14,357 nucleotides of DNA from Candidatus Falkowbacteria bacterium CG10_big_fil_rev_8_21_14_0_10_44_15 (GTDB taxonomy: Bacteria > Patescibacteriota > Patescibacteriia > Patescibacteriales > XYC2-FULL-47-12), in contig PFAT01000030.1 in NCBI GenBank assembly GCA_002773575.1, positions 24,988-39,344 of the forward strand, given 5' to 3'. How positions within the stretch are numbered: the stretch's first letter is position 1; every line of letters starts with the position of its first letter. Under the pieces are notes generated by a model. The model was given only the letters and a program-made list of their open reading frames with translations, did not search any database and had not been told where the DNA came from. A program made the position numbers and the translations under genes. Below are positions 8,650 through 13,249 of this stretch, piece after piece.

Positions 8650-8859
8650 TTAATTGTCGGCGGCGACAGTCAGTTCCATTAATTTTTTTTTATCGCCGCT
8701 AAACTGGCTGATTAATTTGCCGCCGTCCAAAATTTCTACCAAGAGCGGCGTTTTATTTTTATTCACATGGATTAAAAAATTGCCCAGCTCAATCACGTGG
8801 TCAATGGCGCCGGCGGCAATTCCCAGGGAGACAATGTTTGATTCAGGATCGTAGCGCAT
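8650..8859 (-). CDS. DUF2283 family protein, possible antitoxin
   Basis: 69 residues. The MRYDPESNIVSL opening, a central acidic beta segment and LLVEILDGGKLI match the DUF2283 pattern (YDPEADALYI ... VGIEILDAS). From general knowledge, DUF2283 proteins are often found beside DUF4258 or similar small proteins and are suspected antitoxins; no direct function is shown here. The gene starts 10 nt after the stop of the upstream DUF4258-like gene, and the DUF192 gene follows after 18 nt, so the three are probably co-transcribed. The C-terminal KKKLMELTVAADN has no clear match. No Shine-Dalgarno site is seen. The plus-strand ORF over the same bases is a shadow. Confidence 0.75.
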   Translation of the reverse strand: MRYDPESNIVSLGIAAGAIDHVIELGNFLIHVNKNKTPLLVEILDGGKLISQFSGDKKKLMELTVAADN

Positions 8860-8869
8860 ATTTATAAAA

Positions 8870-9097
8870 TTATTTCGTTGGATAAAAGGTGATGATTTTA
8901 CTCATTCGTCCTTCTTTTTTTACTACCACGGTCAGCCCGTCTCGGCGATAATAAAAATATTTGCTTTTTTTGACCGCGGCGTCGGGCAAACGCAGCGCCT
9001 CCTCTACCTGTTCTTTGGTAATAAAAACTTTATACTTATTGAGTATTTCAAATTTGTCGTTACTGTATTTGGTAAAATATATATTTTGGCTAACCAT
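8870..9097 (-). CDS. DUF4258-like small protein, possible toxin
   Basis: 75 residues. The helix KEQVEEALRLPDAAVKK is followed by strands KYFYYRRDGLTVVVKKE and SKIITFYP. This order (helix, then a sheet ending in an ITFY-type strand) resembles DUF4258/BrnT/RelE-like small toxins. The fold call is by pattern only, and the catalytic residues cannot be confirmed. It is the first gene of the minus cluster and sits 10 nt before the DUF2283 gene, a pairing seen in suspected toxin-antitoxin modules. An extended -10 box (9121-9129, minus) gives a leader of about 20 nt. No Shine-Dalgarno site. The reading as a toxin is inference. Confidence 0.6.
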   Translation of the reverse strand: MVSQNIYFTKYSNDKFEILNKYKVFITKEQVEEALRLPDAAVKKSKYFYYRRDGLTVVVKKEGRMSKIITFYPTK

Positions 9098-9120
9098 AAA
9101 AAGTGTGGTAAAGTATAGTT

Positions 9121-9129
9121 ATTGTAGCA
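9121..9129 (-). promoter_or_regulatory. extended -10 promoter for the minus-strand DUF4258-like operon
   Basis: The minus strand reads TGCTACAAT, matching the extended -10 form TGnTATAAT with one change. It lies 24 nt before the ATG of the DUF4258-like gene. No good -35 is seen, as is common for extended -10 promoters. On the plus strand, TATAGT at 9114-9119 is a possible opposing -10, without a -35. Confidence 0.45.
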
Positions 9130-9154
9130 TAAATTCACCCCCACACCTAATATT

Positions 9155-9412
9155 ATGTTTTATTTATATATCTTAAAGAGTGACAGGGATAATCATTTAT
9201 ACATAGGATCTACTAAAGATTTAACTAGACGATTTAAAGAACACAATAATGGTGTCGTATGTTCAACTAAAAATCGCAGACATTTAAAATTAGTATATTA
9301 TGAAGCTTATAGCGTTGAGTCTGAAGCAAGAAAACGCGAACATAATTTAAAATTAAGAGCTAATGCTTTAAACCAATTAAAAATAAGGATACGGGAAAGT
9401 TTAAAGCATTAG
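9155..9412 (+). CDS. GIY-YIG nuclease-fold small protein
   Basis: 85 residues, a single GIY-YIG domain of the short YhbQ/UPF0213-like type with no DNA-binding extension. The GIY equivalent is YLY (Y5). The YIG motif is Y16-I17-G18. R25/R26 and H30 lie in TRRFKEH, and E62 in KREHNLK is the likely metal-binding glutamate, so the active site looks complete. Conserved STK and LVYYEAY segments are present. The family includes homing-type and repair nucleases; the role of the short stand-alone forms is not settled. The gene is AT-rich, lacks a Shine-Dalgarno site and lies between perfect 16-bp inverted repeats. Its last codons form a 14-bp hairpin stem (9360-9412). It ends in TAG, whereas its neighbours end in TAA, and the next ORF is in the same frame. 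Confidence 0.9.
   Translation: MFYLYILKSDRDNHLYIGSTKDLTRRFKEHNNGVVCSTKNRRHLKLVYYEAYSVESEARKREHNLKLRANALNQLKIRIRESLKH
9360..9412 (+). repeat. 14-bp perfect hairpin at the 3' end of the GIY-YIG gene
   Basis: CTAATGCTTTAAAC (9360-9373) pairs perfectly with GTTTAAAGCATTAG (9399-9412) around a 25-nt loop. The right strand includes the stop codon and shares its last five bases with the outer 16-bp inverted repeat, so the two pairings are mutually exclusive over 9408-9412. Confidence 0.85.
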
Positions 9413-9424
9413 GTGTGGGGGTGT

Positions 9425-9577
9425 ATGCCAGTTGACAAAAACATCAGTTATGATAGCTTGATAAAAGATTACGAGCGTCGGCTGTCGCAAGCAGACAAGC
9501 GCAAGCGGGCGCGGATGAAAGTAAGCGGGAGCTCCACCAAAAGATTGGCTACTCTTATAATAAAGAGCAAAAAATAA
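9425..9577 (+). CDS. possible 50-residue basic protein
   Basis: The ATG at 9425 opens 50 codons to TAA at 9575. The peptide starts MPVDKNISYDSLIKDYERRL and continues as a lysine/arginine-rich helix (ADKRKRARMK) and a KSKK tail. Codon use is GC-richer than the GIY-YIG gene and closer to the host genes. It is in the same frame as the GIY-YIG gene, separated by its TAG and four codons (V W G C). It has no Shine-Dalgarno site, only GGGGGT 8 nt upstream, which belongs to the inverted repeat. It may be a real small gene whose upstream region was displaced by the cassette, or a remnant. No family recognised. Confidence 0.4.
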   Translation: MPVDKNISYDSLIKDYERRLSQADKRKRARMKVSGSSTKRLATLIIKSKK

Positions 9578-9597
9578 TATTTAATCATGTTTTTTAT

Positions 9598-9682
9598 AAG
9601 TGAAAAGTGAAAAGTGAACAGTGAAAAGGAGCAAAGCATAAATCTTAACTTCCGTTCACTGTTCGCTATTTACTAATCACTT
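9598..9682. repeat. intergenic hairpin built from 7-bp tandem units
   Basis: Four copies of AGTGAAA (one reading AGTGAAC) run from 9599 to 9626. The arm 9598-9625 pairs imperfectly (about six mismatches over 28 nt) with 9655-9682; GAACAGTGAA/TTCACTGTTC is the longest perfect block. The spacer is 29 nt. It lies directly before the nucleotidyltransferase start. It has no long T-run after it, so it is not an obvious terminator. Confidence 0.8.
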
Positions 9683-9689
9683 TATTTTT

Positions 9690-10388
9690 ATGCAGGCAGT
9701 AATACTCGCCGCCGGCAAAGGCGTCCGGATGAGGCCTTTGACTTACGACATTCCCAAACCAATGGTAAAAGTAGCCGGCAAAAATTTGTTAGAACATAAA
9801 TTAGACCAGTTGCCGGACGGCATCGACGAAGTCATCATGGTAGTCGGTTATTTGGGCGATCAGATCATCAATTATTTCGGCGGGAAGCATCAAGGAAAAA
9901 AAATAACTTACGTCAGGCAAGAAGAATTATTAGGCACGGGCAAGGCGCTATGGCTCGCGCGCGGCCAAATTACAGGAAAATTTATCAGCCTGATGGGGGA
10001 CGATATTTATTTACGCCAAGATTTAGAAAAATGTTTAGAGTATGACTGGGCGGTATTAGCGCAAAAAGTTGCCGGTCCGGCGCGCGGCGGGCGCATCGTT
10101 TTGCGTTCGGACGGGCATCTGCAGGAAATTATTGAAGGCGAACATAACCACGGGCACGAACATTTGATGAATACCGGCGTTTTCGTAATGGAGCCGGAAA
10201 TTTTTGACTATGAGTTGGTTAAACTGCCGGGCAAAGAAGAATGGGGCCTGCCGCAGACATTAGTCAAGGCGGCGCAGGATTTTGACGTTAAAATCGTGAC
10301 AGCCAGTTTTTGGCTGCCGGTGACGGATGTTGAAGATTTAAAGAAAGCGGAGAAGATACTGAAGTCCGTAAAGTCCATAAAGTCGTAA
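9690..10388 (+). CDS. sugar-phosphate nucleotidyltransferase
   Basis: 232 residues, NTP_transferase family (PF00483): joins NTP and a sugar 1-phosphate to make an NDP-sugar and pyrophosphate, in the cytoplasm. The signature is AVILAAGKGVRMRPLT (residues 3-18) followed by IPKPM (K23). GTGKA (82-86) contacts the base, GDD (103-105) supplies the metal-binding aspartate, and NTG (161-163) and PVTDVEDL (210-217, D213) follow. It ends after the catalytic domain, with no left-handed beta-helix acyltransferase part, so it is not a full GlmU. The sugar cannot be fixed from sequence. The start is set by the MQAVILAAG block; no Shine-Dalgarno site. The last residues, KSVKSIKS, are encoded by a 9-bp tandem repeat (AAGTCCRTA) that has run into the gene; the natural end is probably near KKAEKILK. 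Confidence 0.9.
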   Translation: MQAVILAAGKGVRMRPLTYDIPKPMVKVAGKNLLEHKLDQLPDGIDEVIMVVGYLGDQIINYFGGKHQGKKITYVRQEELLGTGKALWLARGQITGKFISLMGDDIYLRQDLEKCLEYDWAVLAQKVAGPARGGRIVLRSDGHLQEIIEGEHNHGHEHLMNTGVFVMEPEIFDYELVKLPGKEEWGLPQTLVKAAQDFDVKIVTASFWLPVTDVEDLKKAEKILKSVKSIKS

Positions 10389-10450
10389 AGTCCATAAAGT
10401 CAATTCTTTATTTAAAACTTTAAGGACTTTTGACTTTACGACTTTTGACT
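10362..10450. repeat. hairpin built from 9-bp tandem units between convergent genes
   Basis: Units of AAGTCCRTA (10362-10370, 10371-10379, a shorter AAGTCGTA at 10380-10387, 10388-10396, then AAGTC) face an inverted set at 10424-10450. The core AAAGTCGTAAAGTC (10379-10392) pairs perfectly with GACTTTACGACTTT (10432-10445). The spacer between the outer arms is 22 nt. It sits between convergent genes, so it could end transcription both ways. The left array lies inside the 3' end of the nucleotidyltransferase gene. Confidence 0.9.
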
Positions 10451-10454
10451 AATT

Positions 10455-10895
10455 TTACCGGCTGCAGCCAATAGCAGTCATTAGGAGCGCGGTTTGCCCC
10501 GGCCCGGCCGGGATGCCTTGACCGATAAAAAAAGCTCCCGCTCGTGGACTGGAACAATAAGGAGAAGAGAGAGGCATTAAGAGGTGCCGGTATTGTTTAG
10601 CAATTTGAGGACCGTAAATAATCACGTCCGCCAAAGCATTGCCGACATATTGGGGGCCGATTAAACGCTGTTGCAGATCTCCCGGCGGCGGGCAAGGGGT
10701 GGTGGCGCAAACCCAAGGCGGCGTGCCAATGTTAGTGGGCGTTGGTATTACCAGACCGATGCGGCCGCCGACTATTACGCCGCCGCCGCTGCCGGCGGCA
10801 AATACGGAAGTGGAAAAGAGAGCTAAAATAATTATCGTCACGATCAGGGCGGCGATAAAGAGGTTGCGGATGGTGGAATCGGAAATATTTCTCAT
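10455..10895 (-). CDS. exported protein with four cysteines, unknown
   Basis: 146 residues, family not recognised. A short polar N-terminus is followed by a strongly hydrophobic segment (residues 12-33, IAALIVTIIILALF). This ends at STSVFA-AG, a plausible signal-peptidase site, so the protein is either secreted or anchored by its N-terminus. The outer part opens with a glycine-rich stretch (AGSGGGVIVGG) and a proline-rich region. Four cysteines (C63, C68, C114, C144) could form two disulfides. It is transcribed towards the nucleotidyltransferase and probably stands alone, with a good extended -10 promoter (10932-10961). The plus-strand ORF over the same bases lacks any such support and is taken as a shadow. 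No Shine-Dalgarno site. Function unknown; a cell-surface role is inferred. Confidence 0.7.
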   Translation of the reverse strand: MRNISDSTIRNLFIAALIVTIIILALFSTSVFAAGSGGGVIVGGRIGLVIPTPTNIGTPPWVCATTPCPPPGDLQQRLIGPQYVGNALADVIIYGPQIAKQYRHLLMPLSSPYCSSPRAGAFFIGQGIPAGPGQTALLMTAIGCSR

Positions 10896-10931
10896 AGAAA
10901 TTTAAAAGTTAAGGGAGTATTTGCTGATTAT

Positions 10932-10961
10932 ATTATAGCAGAGATTTACTAAGATAACCAA
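10932..10961 (-). promoter_or_regulatory. extended -10 promoter for the exported protein
   Basis: On the minus strand TGCTATAAT (10940-10932) is a perfect extended -10, with TTGGTT (10961-10956) 18 nt further up as a partial -35. Transcription would start near 10925, about 30 nt before the ATG at 10895. The hairpin at 10965-11038 begins just upstream of the -35. Confidence 0.6.
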
Positions 10962-10964
10962 TGT

Positions 10965-11038
10965 AGATATTGGGATATAAGGATATTAAGATATTCATAT
11001 TTTAAAATTTAACCAATATCCTAATATCCCCAATATCT
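10965..11038. repeat. hairpin built from GGATATT-type units between divergent genes
   Basis: AGATATTGGG then GGATATT (10965-10987) forms an imperfect inverted pair with 11015-11038 (AATATCCT ... CCAATATCT), with one extra base and one mismatch. The spacer is 27 nt. The internal unit, roughly GGATATTAAG, recurs about every 10 bp. It lies between the divergent exported-protein gene and ksgA, where a terminator is not needed. Confidence 0.8.
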
Positions 11039-11070
11039 AATGTTCTCTTGGAATGCGTTGAAATAATTTT

Positions 11071-11967
11071 ATGAACATTCTCCAGCAAACAAAGCAATTA
11101 TGTCAGCAATATAACATTAAGCCTGTCCGTTCGCGCGGGCAGAATTTTTTAATCAGGCAAGATATTTACGAAAAAATTACGGCGGCGGCGGAATTGAAAT
11201 CAGACGACATCGTGCTGGAAGTCGGGGCGGGGTTGGGATTTTTAACCGAGATGCTGGCGCGGAAAGTTAAGCGGGTGACAGCGGTGGAGATGGATAACAA
11301 TTTAGCGGAAGCGTTGAAGGTGAGATTGGAAAAACAGGGGATGGGAAACGTAAAGATAGTGAATGGCAATATTTTAAAATCTCAAAATTCAAATAGACCC
11401 CTCTCTAACCCTCCCCTTAGTAAGGGGAGGGAAGGGTGGGGTGGTTACAAAATCGTCGCGAACTTGCCCTATAACATAACATCAAGATTTTTGCGGAAAT
11501 TTTTATCAGAAGTTGAGGATAAGCCAAGCGGAATGATTTTGATGTTGCAGAAAGAAGTGGCGGAAAGAATTTGCGCTCGGCCGGGGAAAATGAGTTTGCT
11601 TTCGGTGTCGACGCAGTTTTACAGCGAGCCGAAAATTATCGCTTATGTTCCGGCGGATGCTTTTTGGCCAAAACCAAAAGTGGCCAGCGCGATAATTCAC
11701 CTCACCCGCCTTCTGCACCCTCTCCTTACTAAGGAGAGGGGAAGGGGCGAGGCAGAGGAAAAGTTTTTTAGGTTGGTAAAAGTTGGGTTTAGCGCCAAAC
11801 GGAAGCAGTTGCAAGGGAATTTGACCAAAGGATTAAAAATTAAGAAAGAAGACGTAAATAAAATTTTAGAGGGATGCGGGCTGAAGGAAACGGCGCGAGC
11901 GCAGGAATTGTCGCTGGAAAATTGGCGTGATTTGTACTTTGCTTTAGATAGGCGAAATATGTTATAA
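11071..11967 (+). CDS. rsmA (ksgA): 16S rRNA (adenine1518-N6/adenine1519-N6)-dimethyltransferase
   Basis: Dimethylates two adjacent adenines in the 3' terminal hairpin of 16S rRNA with SAM, late in small-subunit assembly. 298 residues, about 25 more than E. coli KsgA (273). GQNFL (23-27) is the usual N-terminal motif. The SAM-binding motif EVGAGLGFLT spans 50-59, the acidic end of strand 2 is VEMD (72-75), and the catalytic motif is NLPYNI (131-136). WPKPKV (199-204) and the C-terminal FSAKRKQLQGNL (240-251) are typical. The extra length is explained by two in-frame palindromic repeats: residues about 108-125 (including NPPLSKGREGWGG), just before the NLPY strand, and about 214-228 (including HPLLTKERGRG), at the junction to the helical domain. 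All motifs are intact, so the enzyme is probably active. No Shine-Dalgarno site. Confidence 0.95.
   Translation: MNILQQTKQLCQQYNIKPVRSRGQNFLIRQDIYEKITAAAELKSDDIVLEVGAGLGFLTEMLARKVKRVTAVEMDNNLAEALKVRLEKQGMGNVKIVNGNILKSQNSNRPLSNPPLSKGREGWGGYKIVANLPYNITSRFLRKFLSEVEDKPSGMILMLQKEVAERICARPGKMSLLSVSTQFYSEPKIIAYVPADAFWPKPKVASAIIHLTRLLHPLLTKERGRGEAEEKFFRLVKVGFSAKRKQLQGNLTKGLKIKKEDVNKILEGCGLKETARAQELSLENWRDLYFALDRRNML
11409..11431. repeat. 23-bp palindrome inserted in ksgA (copy 1)
   Basis: CCCTCCCCTTA (11409-11419), a central G, then TAAGGGGAGGG (11421-11431): a perfect 11-bp inverted repeat. Less regular C-rich and G-rich flanks (ACCCC at 11397-11401, GGGTGGGG at 11434-11441) suggest a unit of about 45 bp. 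It is read in frame as PPLSKGR. This C/G-rich palindrome type is widespread between genes in several phyla; lying inside an essential-type gene is less usual. Confidence 0.9.
11718..11740. repeat. 23-bp palindrome inserted in ksgA (copy 2)
   Basis: CCCTCTCCTTA (11718-11728), a central C, then TAAGGAGAGGG (11730-11740): again a perfect 11-bp inverted repeat. It differs from copy 1 by one base per arm, and the change is compensated (C-G to T-A). Outer flanks CCTCACCC (from about 11700) and GGGGCGAGG (11744-11752) are imperfectly complementary. It is read in the same frame as copy 1, giving PLLTKER. Confidence 0.9.
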
Positions 11968-11968
11968 T
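11939..11968 (+). promoter_or_regulatory. extended -10 promoter at the end of ksgA
   Basis: TGTTATAAT (11960-11968) is a perfect extended -10 (TGnTATAAT) overlapping the ksgA stop codon. TTTGCT (11939-11944), 18 nt upstream, is a weak -35. A transcript starting near 11975 would have a leader of about 125 nt before the calcium-loop protein at 12100. Confidence 0.5.
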
Positions 11969-12031
11969 TATACACAAGAGGAAATTATTTCAAAGTTCAG
12001 ATTATTGTATTTCTACTATATTTCGTGACAA

Positions 12032-12049
12032 CCCGCCGGCTTTGGCGGG
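12032..12049 (+). promoter_or_regulatory. GC-rich hairpin in the leader of the 12100 gene
   Basis: CCCGCC (12032-12037) pairs perfectly with GGCGGG (12044-12049) over a 6-nt loop GGCTTT, in otherwise AT-rich DNA. No T-run follows, so it is not a standard terminator. Downstream, TTCTATG repeats at 12061 and 12081. Function unknown; it could be a leader structure or another repeat remnant. Confidence 0.45.
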
Positions 12050-12099
12050 GTGGAGCATAGTTCTATGTATTATGTATTGTTTCTATGATTTAAATAAAT

Positions 12100-12852
12100 A
12101 TGTCTAATTTTAATCAAGAAAATAATAATTCCATTCCAGATGATGAATACATCTCCGGCGATGATTACCGCGAGCAACTGCAAAATTTACAGCCAAAACA
12201 GGCGCAAAATTTTAGCTGGCAGCAGAAATTGGCCGTGTCTTTTCTAGTGGCATTCGGCGTAAGCGCTTTAATTTTATGGGTAGTGCAATTTAAAAGCGGT
12301 TTGCAGGTTACCAAACCGTTGACGGCCGAGGAATTAGCGCAGCTTAATCAGTCTAAAAATCCGGAAGCGGCCGCTTTGGATTCGCTGCGCAACCAAGACA
12401 CCGACCAGGACGGTTTGTTTGATTATGACGAATTGTACGCTTATAATACCTCGCCTTATTTAGAAGACAGCGACAGCGACGGCATTGCGGATAAAAAAGA
12501 AGTTGAGCAAAATACCGACCCTAATTGCCCCGCCGGGCAAAGCTGCGCCGAGCAGACTGTTTCGTCGCCGTCCGCGCCGGCAGCGACGCCGCCGACAGGC
12601 GCTCCAGCCGTTTTGCCGGCCGGATTAGGCGCGACGCAGCCTAATTCCGCGCCGTTCGGCTCGCCCGCCGCCGGCGGTTTGGACGCATCCAGCCCGGACG
12701 CGTCTAAAGTGCTGGGCGGAGAGGTGGACGCGGCGACTTTGCGCGCGCTGCTGCGTTCAGCCGGCATGAGCGCGGATATTTTGGATAAAATCAGCGATGA
12801 ACAATTAATGCAAGTTTACGAGCAGACGCTGAAAGGACAGCAAAACAATTAA
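12100..12852 (+). CDS. membrane-anchored protein with thrombospondin type-3-like calcium loops
   Basis: 250 residues. A polar N-terminus (1-42, acidic and asparagine-rich) is followed by one transmembrane segment (about 44-63, LAVSFLVAFGVSALILWVV). There is no cleavage site, so the bulk probably faces outward from a single anchor. Two calcium-loop motifs of the thrombospondin type-3/EF-loop kind follow: DTDQDGLFDYDE (100-111) and DSDSDGIADKKE (123-134), with acidic residues at positions 1, 3, 5, 9 and 12. Two cysteines (C143, C149) come next, then a proline/alanine-rich linker (about 155-205) and a predicted helical C-terminus (from about 208, ATLRALLRSAG). Such loops are common in surface proteins of this bacterial group. 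The gene follows ksgA after 132 nt with its own extended -10 promoter; no Shine-Dalgarno site. The specific function is unknown. Confidence 0.8.
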   Translation: MSNFNQENNNSIPDDEYISGDDYREQLQNLQPKQAQNFSWQQKLAVSFLVAFGVSALILWVVQFKSGLQVTKPLTAEELAQLNQSKNPEAAALDSLRNQDTDQDGLFDYDELYAYNTSPYLEDSDSDGIADKKEVEQNTDPNCPAGQSCAEQTVSSPSAPAATPPTGAPAVLPAGLGATQPNSAPFGSPAAGGLDASSPDASKVLGGEVDAATLRALLRSAGMSADILDKISDEQLMQVYEQTLKGQQNN

Positions 12853-12853
12853 T

Positions 12854-12879
12854 AATTACGAATTATCAATTACGAATTA
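12854..12879. repeat. left 14-bp-period array flanking the four-helix-bundle gene
   Basis: AATTACGAATTA occurs at 12854-12865 and 12868-12879, a period of 14 bp. TACGAATTATCAATTA (12857-12872) is perfectly complementary to 13295-13310, on the other side of the next gene. It starts directly after the stop codon at 12852. Confidence 0.85.
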
Positions 12880-12892
12880 CGGTAATTAAGTT

Positions 12893-13249
12893 ATGAAGGA
12901 AAATGTTGTGGCGATTAAAAGTTACGCGTTTGCATTGAGGATAGTCAATTTATACAAGTACTTGGTGAATGAGAAACATGAATATGTTTTATCCAAACAA
13001 GTTTTAAGAAGCGGCACCGCTATCGGCGCCAATATAGAAGAAGCAATCGGCGGGCAATCAAATAAAGATTTTGTTTCTAAATTATCCGTAGCTTACAAAG
13101 AGGCTCGTGAAACTCGTTATTGGATAAATTTATTGCGTGATACTAAATATTTAAAACCAAACTTTGCCGAATCACTTTTAGTAGATTGCGAAGAAATCTG
13201 TAGAATTATCGGCAAAATACAAACAACCATGAAAAATAAAAATTTGTAA
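12893..13249 (+). CDS. four-helix-bundle protein, 23S rRNA intervening-sequence type
   Basis: 118 residues, S23/IVP family (TIGR02436 type), first known as a product of intervening sequences in 23S rRNA genes and also found as free genes in many bacteria. The molecular role is unproven; nucleic-acid binding has been suggested. The family signature is plain: LSKQVLRSGTAIGANIEEA (residues 34-52), QSNKDFVSKLSVAYKEA (55-71) and ETRYWINLL (73-81), then a final helix with CEEICRIIGKI. The length is normal. Here it is not inside rRNA but enclosed by perfect 16-bp inverted repeats (12857-12872, 13295-13310) that belong to 14-bp-period arrays. The gene is AT-rich like the arrays, with no Shine-Dalgarno site. 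The ATG at 12893 is the first in frame after the left array. Confidence 0.93.
   Translation: MKENVVAIKSYAFALRIVNLYKYLVNEKHEYVLSKQVLRSGTAIGANIEEAIGGQSNKDFVSKLSVAYKEARETRYWINLLRDTKYLKPNFAESLLVDCEEICRIIGKIQTTMKNKNL

Larger units (their letters stand above)
9127..9428. mobile_element. putative GIY-YIG cassette bounded by inverted repeats
   Basis: CACCCCCACACCTAAT (9136-9151) recurs as a perfect 16-bp inverted copy at 9408-9423. The arms extend by GCATA (9127-9131) and TATGC (9424-9428) if four bases AATT (9132-9135) are bulged. The 288-bp core contains only the GIY-YIG gene; the right arm covers its stop codon. Joining the flanks of the core (9135 to 9424) gives GCATAAATTTATGC, a perfect 14-bp palindrome. 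No target-site duplication is seen. The cassette is AT-rich relative to the surrounding genes. Mobility is inferred; a plain structural role for the repeats is possible. Confidence 0.5.

Noticed and set aside
8654..8854. 66-codon plus-strand open frame over the DUF2283 gene
   Set aside because: It is the mirror of a frame matching the DUF2283 pattern on the minus strand, which is spaced like an operon member.
9598..9682. Possible CRISPR array
   Set aside because: Units are 7 bp with no spacers and an inverted partner; there are no cas genes in the window. The same applies to the 9-bp and 14-bp arrays.
10639..10905. 88-codon plus-strand open frame antisense to the exported protein
   Set aside because: The minus-strand frame has a signal-peptide-like N-terminus and an extended -10 promoter; the plus frame has neither and is proline/arginine-rich by shadowing.
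11071..11967. ksgA as a pseudogene because of repeat insertions
   Set aside because: Both insertions keep the frame, and the SAM-binding and NLPY motifs and the C-terminal motif are intact.
12456..12767. 103-codon minus-strand open frame in the calcium-loop gene
   Set aside because: It is produced by the GC-rich proline/alanine linker of the real gene; there are no domain or start signals.
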